Of a DNA stretch of 21,372 bases, positions 13,996 through 21,372 are shown piece by piece. Under the pieces are notes generated by a model. That model did not search any database and was not told the origin of the DNA. It was given only the letters and a program-made list of their open reading frames with translations. The position numbers were made by a program, and so were the translations under genes. Source of the stretch: Candidatus Omnitrophota bacterium (GTDB lineage Bacteria; Omnitrophota; Koll11; Aquiviventales; Aquiviventaceae). How positions within the stretch are numbered: the first letter of the stretch is position 1; each line of letters begins with the position of its first letter. The DNA is taken from the NCBI GenBank assembly GCA_023247285.1, contig JAHFGU010000007.1, positions 1-21,372 of the forward strand. The letters are read 5' to 3'.

Positions 13996-16622
13996 CGCGC
14001 CGCTGGCGCGTGGCCGTTGGGCGAAATGACGACCTGCGCCGCGCGTCCCAGCGTCAGGTACCGCGCGGCCGCCTCGTGCGCCAGCGCCGGTGTCACCGCC
14101 TGGATACGCCCCTCATACGTTTTCCAGGCGTCGAATCCCAAGCCAAAGAGTTCGTCCATCGCCACCTGCCGCGCCAGGCCGCTCAGGGACTGGACATCCA
14201 TCCGGTGAAGGCCGATCAGGTACCGCTTCGCTTGCTCGATCTCTTCATCAGTGAACCCTTCGCGGACCACGCGCCCCAGCTCCTCGTTGAGCACCCGCAG
14301 GACCACGGCCTGCTCAGCCGGCCGCGTCGCAGCGTACACGAGCACGAACCCTGGATCCCAGCCCGGGGTGTTCACCGCGCCCAGCGTGTAGGAGAGGCCG
14401 TGCTGCTCGCGGACGGATTGGAACAATCGTCCGGCCATCCCTGAGAGCACCGCGGTGACCACATCCAGCGCATCGCGGTCAGCCGCCGTGTGCGTGGTGC
14501 CGGGGAACCCAAGCATGATCAAGGCCTGCTCTTTGTCCATCGTGCGCGTGGCGCTGCGCAGCTCAGCCGGCGGCTCTTCGGCCAGCCGACTGGGCCATGG
14601 GGACGCCGCGGACGGCAGTTTGCCGAACGCCCCGGCGGCCTGCTCCGCCGCAGCGTCGGCATCGACATCCCCTAGGATAGCCAAAACCATGTTGGAGGGC
14701 GCCAGCCACCGCTGCGTGAACTCGAGGCACTGGGCCCGCGTGAGGCGCCCGGTGACCGCTTCGTCGCCAAGCGGGCTGAACTGGTAGGGATGCGCGCCAA
14801 AGAGGGTGCGGCGCAGCAGCCGGCCGCCCACCTGAAAAATTTCATCCTGCTCAGCGGCCAGCTCCTTGAGGATAAGCCGGCGCTGGATGTCCAGCTCCTC
14901 CTCGGGGAAGGTGGATTGCGTCAGCAACTCATGCAGCAGCGCCAGGCCTTCCGGCGCGTCCTGGGCGAGGACTTGCACGTTCAGGCCGAACCCGTCGCGC
15001 CCGCTGAAGGGTTCGAGGCGGCCGCCCATCGCCTCAATCGCCTGCGCAATCTCGAAAGCGTTGCGGCGGCGCGTGCCTTTCGTCAGCATGGAGGCGACGA
15101 GATTCGACAGGCCCTGCGTCTCCTGCGTCTCCACCCGGACGCCCCCGCGGAACCCCACCGCGATAGACACGATCGGCAAGGTGCGGTCCGCGCCGATCAG
15201 CAGGGTCGCGCCATTGCCGAGCACGCGCTTGGCGATCGACAGCGCCGGCGTGGGCGGCGCGGCGTGAACGGCCGCGGCCTGCGCAGTCGGCCGGATCACG
15301 GCGGTCGTCATCCGGTTGGCGTCGCAGTACCGCCGGGCGGCGTCCTGCACGGCCTCCCGCGTCACCTGCCCGACGCCGGTGACATACCGCCGCGAAAACA
15401 GCGGATCGCCGGTAGCGAGCAGCGAGCTGGCCAGGTCCCCGGCGCGCGCCTCGACGGTCTCCAAGCCGAAGAGGTAGTCGGCGCTCACCATTCGCTTGGC
15501 CTTCGTGAGCTCCGCCTCAGTAACGCCGCGGACCTTGACCTCATCGAGGATCTTCAGGATGGCCTGCGCGGCGGCGTCCACCGCGTTGGCATCGGTCCGG
15601 AAGTTGATGCCGAAAACGCCGGGATCAGCCGGGGTGTAATTCCAGGCCGCGATTTCGTGCGCCAACCGCTGCCGTCGCACCACGGTTTCATAGAGGCGGC
15701 TGCTCTGGCCCTGGCCCACGATGTTGGCAAGCACGTCCAGGGCGTAGAGATCCGGATCGGCGAGCTGCACCGATGGAAACCCCAGCATGACATAGGCGGC
15801 CTGAACCGGCAGCTCCAGCGTCACGGTTTTGGCGCTTGCCGCCGGCGGCTCGAGCGGCACGAGGAGCTGCTCCGGATCGGCGGTGCCGCGCGCCCATGGC
15901 CCGAAGATCTCGGTCACCATGCGGGACAGGGACGGGCCGTCCACCTCGCCGGCGCAGGCCAGCACGATCTGCTGCGGCTGGTACTCCGCCGCGTAGAACT
16001 GGGCCATGTCCTTGACGGTCAGCCGCTCCAGCAGCGGCTGGTACCCGAGGATCGGGTGGCGGTAGGGATGCTCGAGGTAATGCCGGCTCCAGAAGAGCTG
16101 GTGCAGGCGCCGGTCCGGGTCATCCAGGTTCATCTGGATTTCCGAGATGACGACGGCGCGCTCCTTTTCGAACTCCTGCGGATCGAAGACCGCGTGCTGC
16201 AGGATGTCGGCGAGCATTCCCAGCGCCGGGCGCAGCGAGGCGGATTCCACGAAGAGCGACACGCCGGTGGAATCGAGCGACGTGAAGGCGTTGATGGTGC
16301 CGCCGTAGCGGCGGACTTCCTGCTCGATCGTGCCAGGCTGCCGGCTGGTCGTGCCCTTGAAGAGCATGTGCTCGATGAAATGGGTGATGCCGGTGCCCGC
16401 GTACCGGCCCTCGCCACGCAGCCCGCCCTTGATCCGGGCTTCGATGGCCACCAGCGGCTGGCGGTGGTCCTCTTCCCAAGTAAGCTGCAGGCCGTTGTCG
16501 AGTTGGAGCTGGCCGACGGTGGATCGCAAGGGAGCGGTCGTGGCGGTAAGCTCAGGCATGGGGAAACACACCAGCAGGCCGGCGACCAGCCGCGCAGCCA
16601 CAACCCGCGTACGCCAGCGCAT
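13992..16622 (-). CDS. M16-family zinc peptidase, two-domain fusion, exported
   Basis: An 876-residue protein with a signal peptide (MRWRTRVVAARLVAGLLVCF). The N-terminal half is an active M16 domain: HFIEH (81-85) gives H81, E84 and H85, and E161 in VISEIQ is the distal zinc ligand. The second half, starting at about residue 455 (LGNGATLLIGADRTLPIVSIAVGFRGG), lacks HxxEH and is the inactive partner that closes the chamber. This is a fused version of proteins that are often two separate genes. It probably degrades peptides in the periplasm. A GTG at 16634 is an alternative start; neither start has a good ribosome site. Its stop overlaps the MEMO-like gene by ATGA. It lies 68 nt behind rpsU. 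Confidence 0.94.
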   Translation of the reverse strand: MRWRTRVVAARLVAGLLVCFPMPELTATTAPLRSTVGQLQLDNGLQLTWEEDHRQPLVAIEARIKGGLRGEGRYAGTGITHFIEHMLFKGTTSRQPGTIEQEVRRYGGTINAFTSLDSTGVSLFVESASLRPALGMLADILQHAVFDPQEFEKERAVVISEIQMNLDDPDRRLHQLFWSRHYLEHPYRHPILGYQPLLERLTVKDMAQFYAAEYQPQQIVLACAGEVDGPSLSRMVTEIFGPWARGTADPEQLLVPLEPPAASAKTVTLELPVQAAYVMLGFPSVQLADPDLYALDVLANIVGQGQSSRLYETVVRRQRLAHEIAAWNYTPADPGVFGINFRTDANAVDAAAQAILKILDEVKVRGVTEAELTKAKRMVSADYLFGLETVEARAGDLASSLLATGDPLFSRRYVTGVGQVTREAVQDAARRYCDANRMTTAVIRPTAQAAAVHAAPPTPALSIAKRVLGNGATLLIGADRTLPIVSIAVGFRGGVRVETQETQGLSNLVASMLTKGTRRRNAFEIAQAIEAMGGRLEPFSGRDGFGLNVQVLAQDAPEGLALLHELLTQSTFPEEELDIQRRLILKELAAEQDEIFQVGGRLLRRTLFGAHPYQFSPLGDEAVTGRLTRAQCLEFTQRWLAPSNMVLAILGDVDADAAAEQAAGAFGKLPSAASPWPSRLAEEPPAELRSATRTMDKEQALIMLGFPGTTHTAADRDALDVVTAVLSGMAGRLFQSVREQHGLSYTLGAVNTPGWDPGFVLVYAATRPAEQAVVLRVLNEELGRVVREGFTDEEIEQAKRYLIGLHRMDVQSLSGLARQVAMDELFGLGFDAWKTYEGRIQAVTPALAHEAAARYLTLGRAAQVVISPNGHAPAAR

Positions 16623-16690
16623 AGGCGCCCGCACATGGCCGTGCTGGTTCCAGGTTCTGGGGAAACTCGTCGGAGAAGCTCTCGGAGGGC

Positions 16691-16873
16691 TCAGGCCGAA
16701 CGGGCACGGCGGCTGATGGCCTGCCTGAGCTCGCGGCGCTTGCGCTCACTGGGCTTCTCATAATGCTTTTTGGCTTTGAGCGCCTTGAGCGTGCCTTCGC
16801 GCTCCAGCATGCGCTTGAAGCGCCTCAGCGCCTTCTCGAGCGACTCGTCGTCTCGGACTTCAACACGCGGCAT
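16691..16873 (-). CDS. rpsU: 30S ribosomal protein bS21
   Basis: A 60-residue basic protein, MPRVEVRDDESLEKALRRFK..., with the KKHYEKPSERKRRE block that defines bS21. It helps the 30S subunit base-pair with Shine-Dalgarno sequences on mRNA. The ATG at 16873 is preceded by GAGG at 16883-16886; the upstream extension of the frame to 16924 lies across the promoter and is not coding. It is the first gene after the sigma70-like promoter and is likely the leader cistron of the long unit that follows. Length and sequence are normal. Confidence 0.96.
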   Translation of the reverse strand: MPRVEVRDDESLEKALRRFKRMLEREGTLKALKAKKHYEKPSERKRRELRQAISRRARSA

Positions 16874-16894
16874 GATGCATATCCTCGTCGGAGT

Positions 16895-16924
16895 ATTATA
16901 AAGGAGGCCTCCCGCGAAAGTCAA
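16895..16924 (-). promoter_or_regulatory. Near-consensus sigma70 promoter of rpsU
   Basis: On the minus strand TTGACT (16924-16919) is followed 18 bases later by a perfect TATAAT (16900-16895). Transcription would start near 16888, leaving a leader of only about 15 nt that still contains the GAGG ribosome site. It is the best promoter match I found in the window and could drive the unit from rpsU down to efp and perhaps beyond. Confidence 0.82.
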
Positions 16925-17086
16925 GGCACCAGCCCGGAACGCGCTGTCCTTATTTGGTAGGGCCTGCCTTGCGCCATCCCATCGGTCCTCGCCGACGAAT
17001 GATGTCTCCGGCCGGAATTATATGCTTTACAAATCATAGATAACCCTACGCACCTTGCAAGTCCAGCCGAACAAGAAACTTCGTAC

Positions 17087-17926
17087 TTAATCAGCATCAA
17101 AAATTTCAAGGTAGAACGTCCCTTTAATGTCTCCCAACCCACCAATTGGAAGGGACAAGGCATATTCGACCGGATACCTATCTGGACCAGGAAACTTCAA
17201 AGCTAAAGACTGGATAACACCGGCACACAGTGTTTCTGTCGCCTGACCAACTACCGTGTAATAGTGGTTCCATTTGCTATCAGACAGAGCCAATGTCCAC
17301 TTTTGTTGCAGAGGTGGCTCAACGTGTCCAGGAAGAGAGGTCACAACGATGTTTTTTGGAATCTTCAAGTAAATTGTCGCGCGAGGGATAACAAGACCGC
17401 GAACCGCATGACACAGAGATGGGGTCAAGCGCGGCCACGACCCTGGATTCTCCGGGAGATTCGGATTATACGGCTTCCGTAACACGTCAGGCTGCCCCTC
17501 CCGTCTCCAAAACCGTATTTCTGCATCATTTGTACCTTGCCATTCTCCTCCATACTTTTCAGTAAGGAAAATATGTGCTCGGATGTTTTCAATTTGTCGT
17601 TGGGTTTTTTGGCGCTGGACTCCCGCATCATTGTCTTGTGAAGGAATGTTAGAAAGATTCAACGATTGCGAGACGACTTGAAACGGAGCTGGAGGGAAAA
17701 TGAGCACGACAAGAACAAGGCTGACTGAAATCCAAAACCGCCGTTTGCCGAAGAAGCAAAATCGTAACAGCTTGGGAAAAACGGTAAAGATGGCAATGAG
17801 GGTAAGAAAGACAAGAACGTTTGGAGTCAGCCATCCCACCGCTCTCACGATCATGGCTGCCATTGCTTCAAGGAACAAACCGGCGAATCGCTTAAATCGT
17901 CTTGGCATTTCCACCCGTTCACCCAT
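17087..17926 (-). CDS. Orphan membrane protein of unknown function in an AT-richer patch
   Basis: A 279-residue protein with two hydrophobic segments, about 36-58 and 64-80, and a soluble C-terminal part of about 200 residues that contains GEWQGTNDAEIRFWRREG, GLVIPRATIYLKIPKN and GPDRYPVEYALSLPIGG. I do not recognise any family. Base composition differs from its neighbours: one 60-base line inside it (17701-17760) is 48% GC, against 72% in a line of the tonB-like gene (18481-18540). The ATG at 17926 has no strong ribosome site; an ATG at 17908 with GGTGGA before it is a good alternative. Spacing on both sides is loose, unlike the rest of the window. Probably a recent acquisition. Confidence 0.72.
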   Translation of the reverse strand: MGERVEMPRRFKRFAGLFLEAMAAMIVRAVGWLTPNVLVFLTLIAIFTVFPKLLRFCFFGKRRFWISVSLVLVVLIFPPAPFQVVSQSLNLSNIPSQDNDAGVQRQKTQRQIENIRAHIFLTEKYGGEWQGTNDAEIRFWRREGQPDVLRKPYNPNLPENPGSWPRLTPSLCHAVRGLVIPRATIYLKIPKNIVVTSLPGHVEPPLQQKWTLALSDSKWNHYYTVVGQATETLCAGVIQSLALKFPGPDRYPVEYALSLPIGGLGDIKGTFYLEIFDAD

Positions 17927-17982
17927 TATCGTCTACTTGCCACTCATCCCCTTGTATCCATTGATGTATTAAAGGGATAATT

Positions 17983-18150
17983 CCGTCCCCCGCTGCCGGA
18001 TGCCGCGGCCCAGGGTGCCCGCCGCCAGCCCGGAAGCGGGCGGGGCCGATGGAGCTACCCAAAATTCTCGCGGTTAGGGACGCGCCGGACGCCAGAGCCC
18101 GCTGAGGACTGCCGGCGGGCTGGGTCGCGGCATCCGGCAGCGGGAGACGG
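17983..18150. repeat. 168-bp inverted-repeat element with 31-nt arms and paired side hairpins
   Basis: Arms 17983-18013 and 18120-18150 are inverted copies with two mismatches in 31 nt (CCGTCYCCCGCTGCCGGATG... in each). Directly inside each arm is a six-pair hairpin of identical stem: GCCCGC/GCGGGC at 18017-18041 (13-nt loop) and at 18097-18120 (12-nt loop). The centre (about 18045-18095) is unique. It fills the space between the tonB-like stop (18167) and the orphan gene. It could act as a transcription barrier, but no T run is attached. Layout resembles the efp-accB element, with a different sequence. Confidence 0.8.
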
Positions 18151-18166
18151 CGCTGCGCGGAACGCC

Positions 18167-18820
18167 TTATGAACCGAGAAGGAACTCGAGCGGGACCACG
18201 ATGGTCTTGCCGTCCTCGCGCGCCATGGACGGGGGAAACGGGGGGAATGGCGCCGATTGCTTCACGATGCGCACCGCCACATCCCAGAGCTCCTTGTCCG
18301 AGATGGACCGGTCGCTGATCACTTCCACCCGCTGCACGCCTCCGGAGGGGCTCAAGAAGAATGAAATGTACACCAGCCCCTGCGGGATCTGGCCGGTCAG
18401 CCACGCCTGGCCGTTGGCGGTCCGCTGGATCTGCTCGCGCAGCGCGCTGAAATAGCTCAGCAGCACCGGGTCCCCGCGCGCGGCGTCTGCCAGGTTGGTG
18501 AGGTCGACGAGAGAGCTGCGCTCCGGCAGGCGGGTGAGCGCGGCCGCATCCAGTACCACGGCGGGCCGCTCAGGAATGCGGATCTGCGGCTGGCTTCCCC
18601 CGATCGATGGCGAGGGGGACGCCGTGAGCGAGCGCTCCGCTTTCGCCAGCTGCGCCTGGAGCACGCGCAGCGTATCCTGCGGCGGCGGCTGCTCGTAAAT
18701 GACCTCGATCGGCTTTTTGGGCGATGAGAGCCAGCGCAGCGAAAGGAGCTGCCCGGCCAAGAGCAGCACGTGCAGGGCCACGGACACGCCGAAGGCCGCG
18801 GCAAACACTCGGTCGCCCAT
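18167..18820 (-). CDS. TonB C-terminal-domain (energy transducer-like) protein
   Basis: A 217-residue protein with an N-terminal membrane anchor (about 6-27, FAAAFGVSVALHVLLLAGQLL), a variable linker with a predicted coiled segment (50-70), and a TonB-like C-terminal domain (about 130-217). The domain marks are GLVYISFFLSPSGGVQRVEVISDRSISDKELWDVAVRIVKQSAPFPPFPPSM, given here as a description of residues near 150-200, and the VVPLEFLL end. It may connect an inner-membrane motor to the envelope, or be a structural TonB-fold protein; no ExbB/ExbD gene is in the window. The ATG at 18820 overlaps the pcm stop by one base (TAATG). A GTG at 18835 is a weaker alternative. Confidence 0.85.
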   Translation of the reverse strand: MGDRVFAAAFGVSVALHVLLLAGQLLSLRWLSSPKKPIEVIYEQPPPQDTLRVLQAQLAKAERSLTASPSPSIGGSQPQIRIPERPAVVLDAAALTRLPERSSLVDLTNLADAARGDPVLLSYFSALREQIQRTANGQAWLTGQIPQGLVYISFFLSPSGGVQRVEVISDRSISDKELWDVAVRIVKQSAPFPPFPPSMAREDGKTIVVPLEFLLGS

Positions 18821-19464
18821 TACGCGTCCGGCCACCCGTAGCGCCCCACCAACGGCACGAACACGCAGGTGGTGATGTCGCGCTGGCGCAGCTCGGTCCC
18901 GTGCCGCTCGGCAGCGATGAGCACTTGCTGCTCCGGCGGCCCGATGGGCAGCACCAGCCGGCCGCCATCGGCGAGCTGCTGGATAAGCGGGTCCGGGATG
19001 GCCGGCGCTGCGGCCGTTACGATGATCCCGTCATAGGGAGCGTGCTCCGGCCAGCCGAGCGAGCCGTTGCCCGGCATGAGATGGACGTTGAGATAGCCGA
19101 GCGAGGCGAGCCGCTCGGCCACGCCGGAGAGCAGCTCAGGCAGGCGCTCAACGGAAAAGATCTCCAGCGCCAGCTCCGCCAGGACCGCGGCCTGATAGCC
19201 TGAGCCGGTCCCGATTTCCAAAACCCGTTCATGGCCCTGCAGCCGCAGCAGGCTCGTCATGAGGGCGACCATATACGGCTGGCTGATGGTTTGCCTGCCG
19301 CCGATCGCCAGCGGATGGTCCGCGTAGGCCTCGGCGCGGAGCTCCGGAGAGACGAACGCATGGCGCGGCACTTTGCGGAACGCCTGGAGCACGCGCGGGT
19401 CTGTGATGCCGCGTCCGCGCAGCTGCTGTTCCACCATCTGATCCCGCTGTCGCTCAAAGGTCAT
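18820..19464 (-). CDS. pcm: Protein-L-isoaspartate O-methyltransferase
   Basis: Repairs isoaspartyl residues in ageing proteins by SAM-dependent methylation. The 214-residue protein has the family's N-terminal helix (MVEQQLRGRGITDPRVLQAF), RHAFV, the TISQPYMVALMT block (59-70), the SAM-binding VLEIGTGSGYQAAVLAEL (81-98), and GGRLVLPIG near the end. Length is typical. The ATG at 19464 overlaps the GT2 stop by ATGA; the open frame continues to 19611 inside the GT2 gene but is not conserved there. It overlaps the tonB-like gene by one base. No anomaly. Confidence 0.96.
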   Translation of the reverse strand: MTFERQRDQMVEQQLRGRGITDPRVLQAFRKVPRHAFVSPELRAEAYADHPLAIGGRQTISQPYMVALMTSLLRLQGHERVLEIGTGSGYQAAVLAELALEIFSVERLPELLSGVAERLASLGYLNVHLMPGNGSLGWPEHAPYDGIIVTAAAPAIPDPLIQQLADGGRLVLPIGPPEQQVLIAAERHGTELRQRDITTCVFVPLVGRYGWPDA

Positions 19465-20213
19465 GAGCCGGCCTGATCGCCCGGTCGGCCGGCTCGCGCG
19501 AGCCAGAACCGGGCCAGCAGCACGAGGAACCGCAGCCCATCCCGCACCGGACGGATGTGGCTGGCGTGATCGCGGTAGATGCTGGCCACCGGCACGGAGA
19601 CGATCTTCCATCGGTGCGCCGCGGCCCAGAGGAGCACCTCCGACTCAATCTCAAACCGCGACGAGCGCAGCGGCAGCTGCTCCAGCAGCTCTCGGCGGAT
19701 GAAGCGAAACCCGCATTGAGAATCCGGGATGTCCTGCTGGGCCAGCCGCGACAGGATGCCCGACATCAGCCGGTTCGTGCCGCGCCGCACCCACGGCATC
19801 GCTAGGCCGTCGCCCATCCGGTTGCCGAGCACCAGGCCGGCGTGCTGCACTTCCCCGGCCCGAATCAGCGCCGGGATCTCGGCCGAATCATGCTGGCCGT
19901 CGCCGTCCAGCGTCACCACCCCGTCATAGCGCGCCCGCAGCGCATGCTCGAAGCCGGTGCGCAAGGCGCGCCCCTTCCCGTGGTTGCGCAGATGGCTGAT
20001 GACCAGTGCGCCTTCCGCCGCGGCGGCCGCCGCCGTCCGGTCCGTGGACCCGTCGTCCACAACCACGACGTCCACACCCTGCGCCCTCGCCTGCCGCACG
20101 AGACCGCCAATAGTCTTGCCGGCGTTGAGCGCGGGAACGATCGCGCAGTACCGCCTATTCACCGCGCGCGGGCCTGCCGTCAGGCTGTCTCGATCCGCTG
20201 GAACCATATCCAT
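19461..20213 (-). CDS. GT2-family glycosyltransferase (dolichol/polyprenyl-phosphate sugar synthase-like)
   Basis: A 250-residue GT-A enzyme: AIVPALNAGKTIGGLV (24-39), VVVVDDGSTDRT (49-60), RNHGKGRALRTGFEHA (76-91), and the metal-binding DGDGQHD (103-109). The length and the DSQCGFRFIRRE and SRFEIESEVLL segments match polyprenyl-phosphate mannose/glucose synthase-like enzymes, without a C-terminal membrane domain. Sugar and acceptor cannot be read from the sequence. The ATG at 20213 overlaps the acyltransferase gene by 34 nt and lacks a ribosome site. A GTG at 20162, leaving 17 nt after that gene, would start right at the domain and is equally possible. It overlaps pcm by ATGA. Confidence 0.9.
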   Translation of the reverse strand: MDMVPADRDSLTAGPRAVNRRYCAIVPALNAGKTIGGLVRQARAQGVDVVVVDDGSTDRTAAAAAAEGALVISHLRNHGKGRALRTGFEHALRARYDGVVTLDGDGQHDSAEIPALIRAGEVQHAGLVLGNRMGDGLAMPWVRRGTNRLMSGILSRLAQQDIPDSQCGFRFIRRELLEQLPLRSSRFEIESEVLLWAAAHRWKIVSVPVASIYRDHASHIRPVRDGLRFLVLLARFWLARAGRPGDQAGS

Positions 20214-21034
20214 TGCTCGGGCACGTGTTGAATCCCCTCATACAGCGCGGCCGCGTAGCGCCGCGTCAGGTCAGCGGCGCGGTCCGATCCCTGGGCCTCC
20301 TCGGGTCGAATCGCCGTGCCGATCCGCAGCCGCAGCCGGCCGGGGGCCTCGCGGATGACAAACGTAGGAAACACCAACGCCCCTGTCCGCAGGCTCAGGA
20401 CTGCCGGCCCGCGCGGCAGCCGCAGCCGCCCGCGGCCAAACGGCACCTGCACGCTGTCGGCGCCGTACGCCTGGTCGCCCAGCAGTCCCAGCACGCGGCC
20501 CTGCCGCAGCCAGCGCACGCAGGCCGGCGTGGCCGCGCGGCCCAGCGGGATCACGTGCACGCCGCACCGGGCGCGCTGCCGGTCGAAGAGCGCGTTCAGG
20601 GCCGGATCGTGGTGCGGAAGCGCCACGGCCGCGACGGTGAACCCGAGGCGGCGCAGCGCCGCCGCCCCCGCTTCCCAATTGCCGAGGTGCATGGTCAGGA
20701 CAACGGCCCCGCGCCCCGCGTCCTGGGCAGCGCGCAACCCTGCCTGGCCATCAACCGCCACGGCGACCCGATCCGGATCGTGCATGGTGAAAAATTCCAC
20801 CAGGTAGCGCGCGAAGTGACGGAACACTTCGCGGGTGCGCCCCGCCAGGAGCTCGGCGGGCTGGTCCGCGAGCAGTTCCAGGTTGTGCCGGACAGCGGCG
20901 CGGTCCATGGCAGCCACGCGCGCGTACCCGTCGGCCAGGCGCTCCGCGATGCAGACCGCCGTGCCCGACGGCAGCCGCCGGCTCGCCGCCTCGACCAGGC
21001 GAAACGCCGCGTACCGCGCGCTCGGCCAGGCCAT
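20180..21034 (-). CDS. LpxL/HtrB-type lipid A acyltransferase-family protein
   Basis: A 284-residue member of the LABLAT family (PF03279). The catalytic H(x4)E motif is H116-LGNW-E121 in VVLTMHLGNWEAG. LLGDQAYGADSVQVPFGRG and the terminal VPEQWIWFQRI are also characteristic. Such enzymes transfer acyl chains to lipid A precursors or to related glycolipids at the inner membrane. The N-terminus lacks a strong transmembrane segment but has a hydrophobic face (RYAAFRLVEAASRRLP). The ATG lies 18 nt after the GT28-type stop. Flanking by two glycosyltransferases suggests glycolipid assembly, which need not be lipid A itself. Confidence 0.9.
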   Translation of the reverse strand: MAWPSARYAAFRLVEAASRRLPSGTAVCIAERLADGYARVAAMDRAAVRHNLELLADQPAELLAGRTREVFRHFARYLVEFFTMHDPDRVAVAVDGQAGLRAAQDAGRGAVVLTMHLGNWEAGAAALRRLGFTVAAVALPHHDPALNALFDRQRARCGVHVIPLGRAATPACVRWLRQGRVLGLLGDQAYGADSVQVPFGRGRLRLPRGPAVLSLRTGALVFPTFVIREAPGRLRLRIGTAIRPEEAQGSDRAADLTRRYAAALYEGIQHVPEQWIWFQRIETA

Positions 21035-21052
21035 CGCAGCACGCGATGCCCG

Positions 21053-21372
21053 TCACGCCGCGCTGGCCGGCACCGTGGAAGCCGGCTGCGCGCGGGTGCG
21101 CGGTGTCGCGGCCAGGTCCAGCAGCAAGGCGGCGATGTCCGGCGCGGCTCGCGGGTGCGCCAGCTCGGCGTTGCGCTCGCGCAACCGGCGAAGCTGCTCA
21201 GGATTCTCCAGCAAATCGCTGACCGTTTGGCGCACCGTGTCCGGGGCCTCTGCCATGACGGCCGCACCCTGGGAAATCAAGAACCGCGCGTTGTACGCCT
21301 CCTGGCCGGGGATGGGATTCACGATGACCAGCGGCAGATGCTTGGCCATGGCCTCGGAGAGCGTCAGCCCTC
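21053..21372 (-). CDS. 3' end of a GT28/MGDG-synthase-like glycosyltransferase, truncated by window edge
   Basis: The last 105 residues are present, beginning GLTLSEAMAKHLPLVIVNPI and continuing PGQEAYNARFLISQGAAVMAE. This is the donor-sugar-binding C-terminal part of the GT28 group, as in MurG and monogalactosyldiacylglycerol/diglucosyl-diacylglycerol synthases; the PIPGQE...N pattern favours the diacylglycerol type over MurG. The remaining residues are a helical tail. The frame enters from beyond 21372, so the internal Met at 21349 is not the start. Probably makes a glycolipid together with the following acyltransferase and GT2. Confidence 0.85.
   Translation of the reverse strand, partial: GLTLSEAMAKHLPLVIVNPIPGQEAYNARFLISQGAAVMAEAPDTVRQTVSDLLENPEQLRRLRERNAELAHPRAAPDIAALLLDLAATPRTRAQPASTVPASAA

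Noticed and set aside
14790..16763. Plus-strand open frame of 657 codons
   Set aside because: Antisense to the M16 peptidase; no recognisable domain and composition typical of a shadow frame.
16921..17163. Eighty-codon minus-strand frame between the orphan gene and rpsU
   Set aside because: It overlaps the end of the orphan gene and the rpsU promoter region and shows no domain. It might be a gene remnant, but nothing positive supports it.

Overview
The window looks like a chromosomal stretch of a high-GC, Gram-negative-type bacterium. Outer-membrane logic is visible in the heptose genes gmhA and hldE2, an LpxL/HtrB-type acyltransferase, a TonB-like protein and an NlpD-like lipoprotein. The gene set and order (aroQ-efp-accB-accC, ThiD2 next to ThiE, a PPi-type phosphofructokinase, degenerate NlpD-like lipoprotein) would fit an uncultured lineage such as Omnitrophota. 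That placement is a guess from gene content and could not be tested here. Every gene recognised lies on the minus strand, so transcription runs from high to low coordinates.

Region A (21372 to 17983): a lipid and cell-envelope cluster, made of the 3' end of a GT28-type glycosyltransferase, an LpxL/HtrB-type acyltransferase, a GT2 glycosyltransferase, protein-L-isoaspartate methyltransferase and a TonB-domain protein. It ends in a 168-bp inverted-repeat element. Region B (about 17980 to 16925) is AT-richer and carries one orphan membrane protein. Region C (16924 to 10362) starts at a near-consensus sigma70 promoter and reads rpsU, M16 peptidase, MEMO1-like protein, DUF1844 protein, rmuC, a small Trm112-like protein, aroQ and efp. 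A second inverted-repeat element of 293 bp sits between efp and accB. Region D (10031 to 4966) holds accB, accC, PPi-type phosphofructokinase, gmhA, hldE2, thiD2 and thiE. Region E (4890 to 1) holds tRNA-Gly(CCC), the NlpD-like lipoprotein, an unrecognised AAA/STAND-like ATPase, a HIT protein, dGTPase, a lipoprotein of unknown function and the first codons of one more gene.

The genes are packed extremely tightly: most junctions are 4-nt ATGA or 1-nt overlaps, so large parts are probably polycistronic and translationally coupled. The two places where packing breaks down are the two long inverted repeats, and these are the most unusual features. Both have about 31-nt terminal arms and one side hairpin in each arm, yet share no obvious sequence. 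In the larger one the side hairpins differ by paired, compensating substitutions. Other points of note: ThiD2 and ThiE look like a fusion protein split by a single-base frameshift; the phosphofructokinase carries the residues of PPi-dependent enzymes and sits beside GmhA, HldE2 and ThiE; and the NlpD-like protein has lost most of its peptidase active site.
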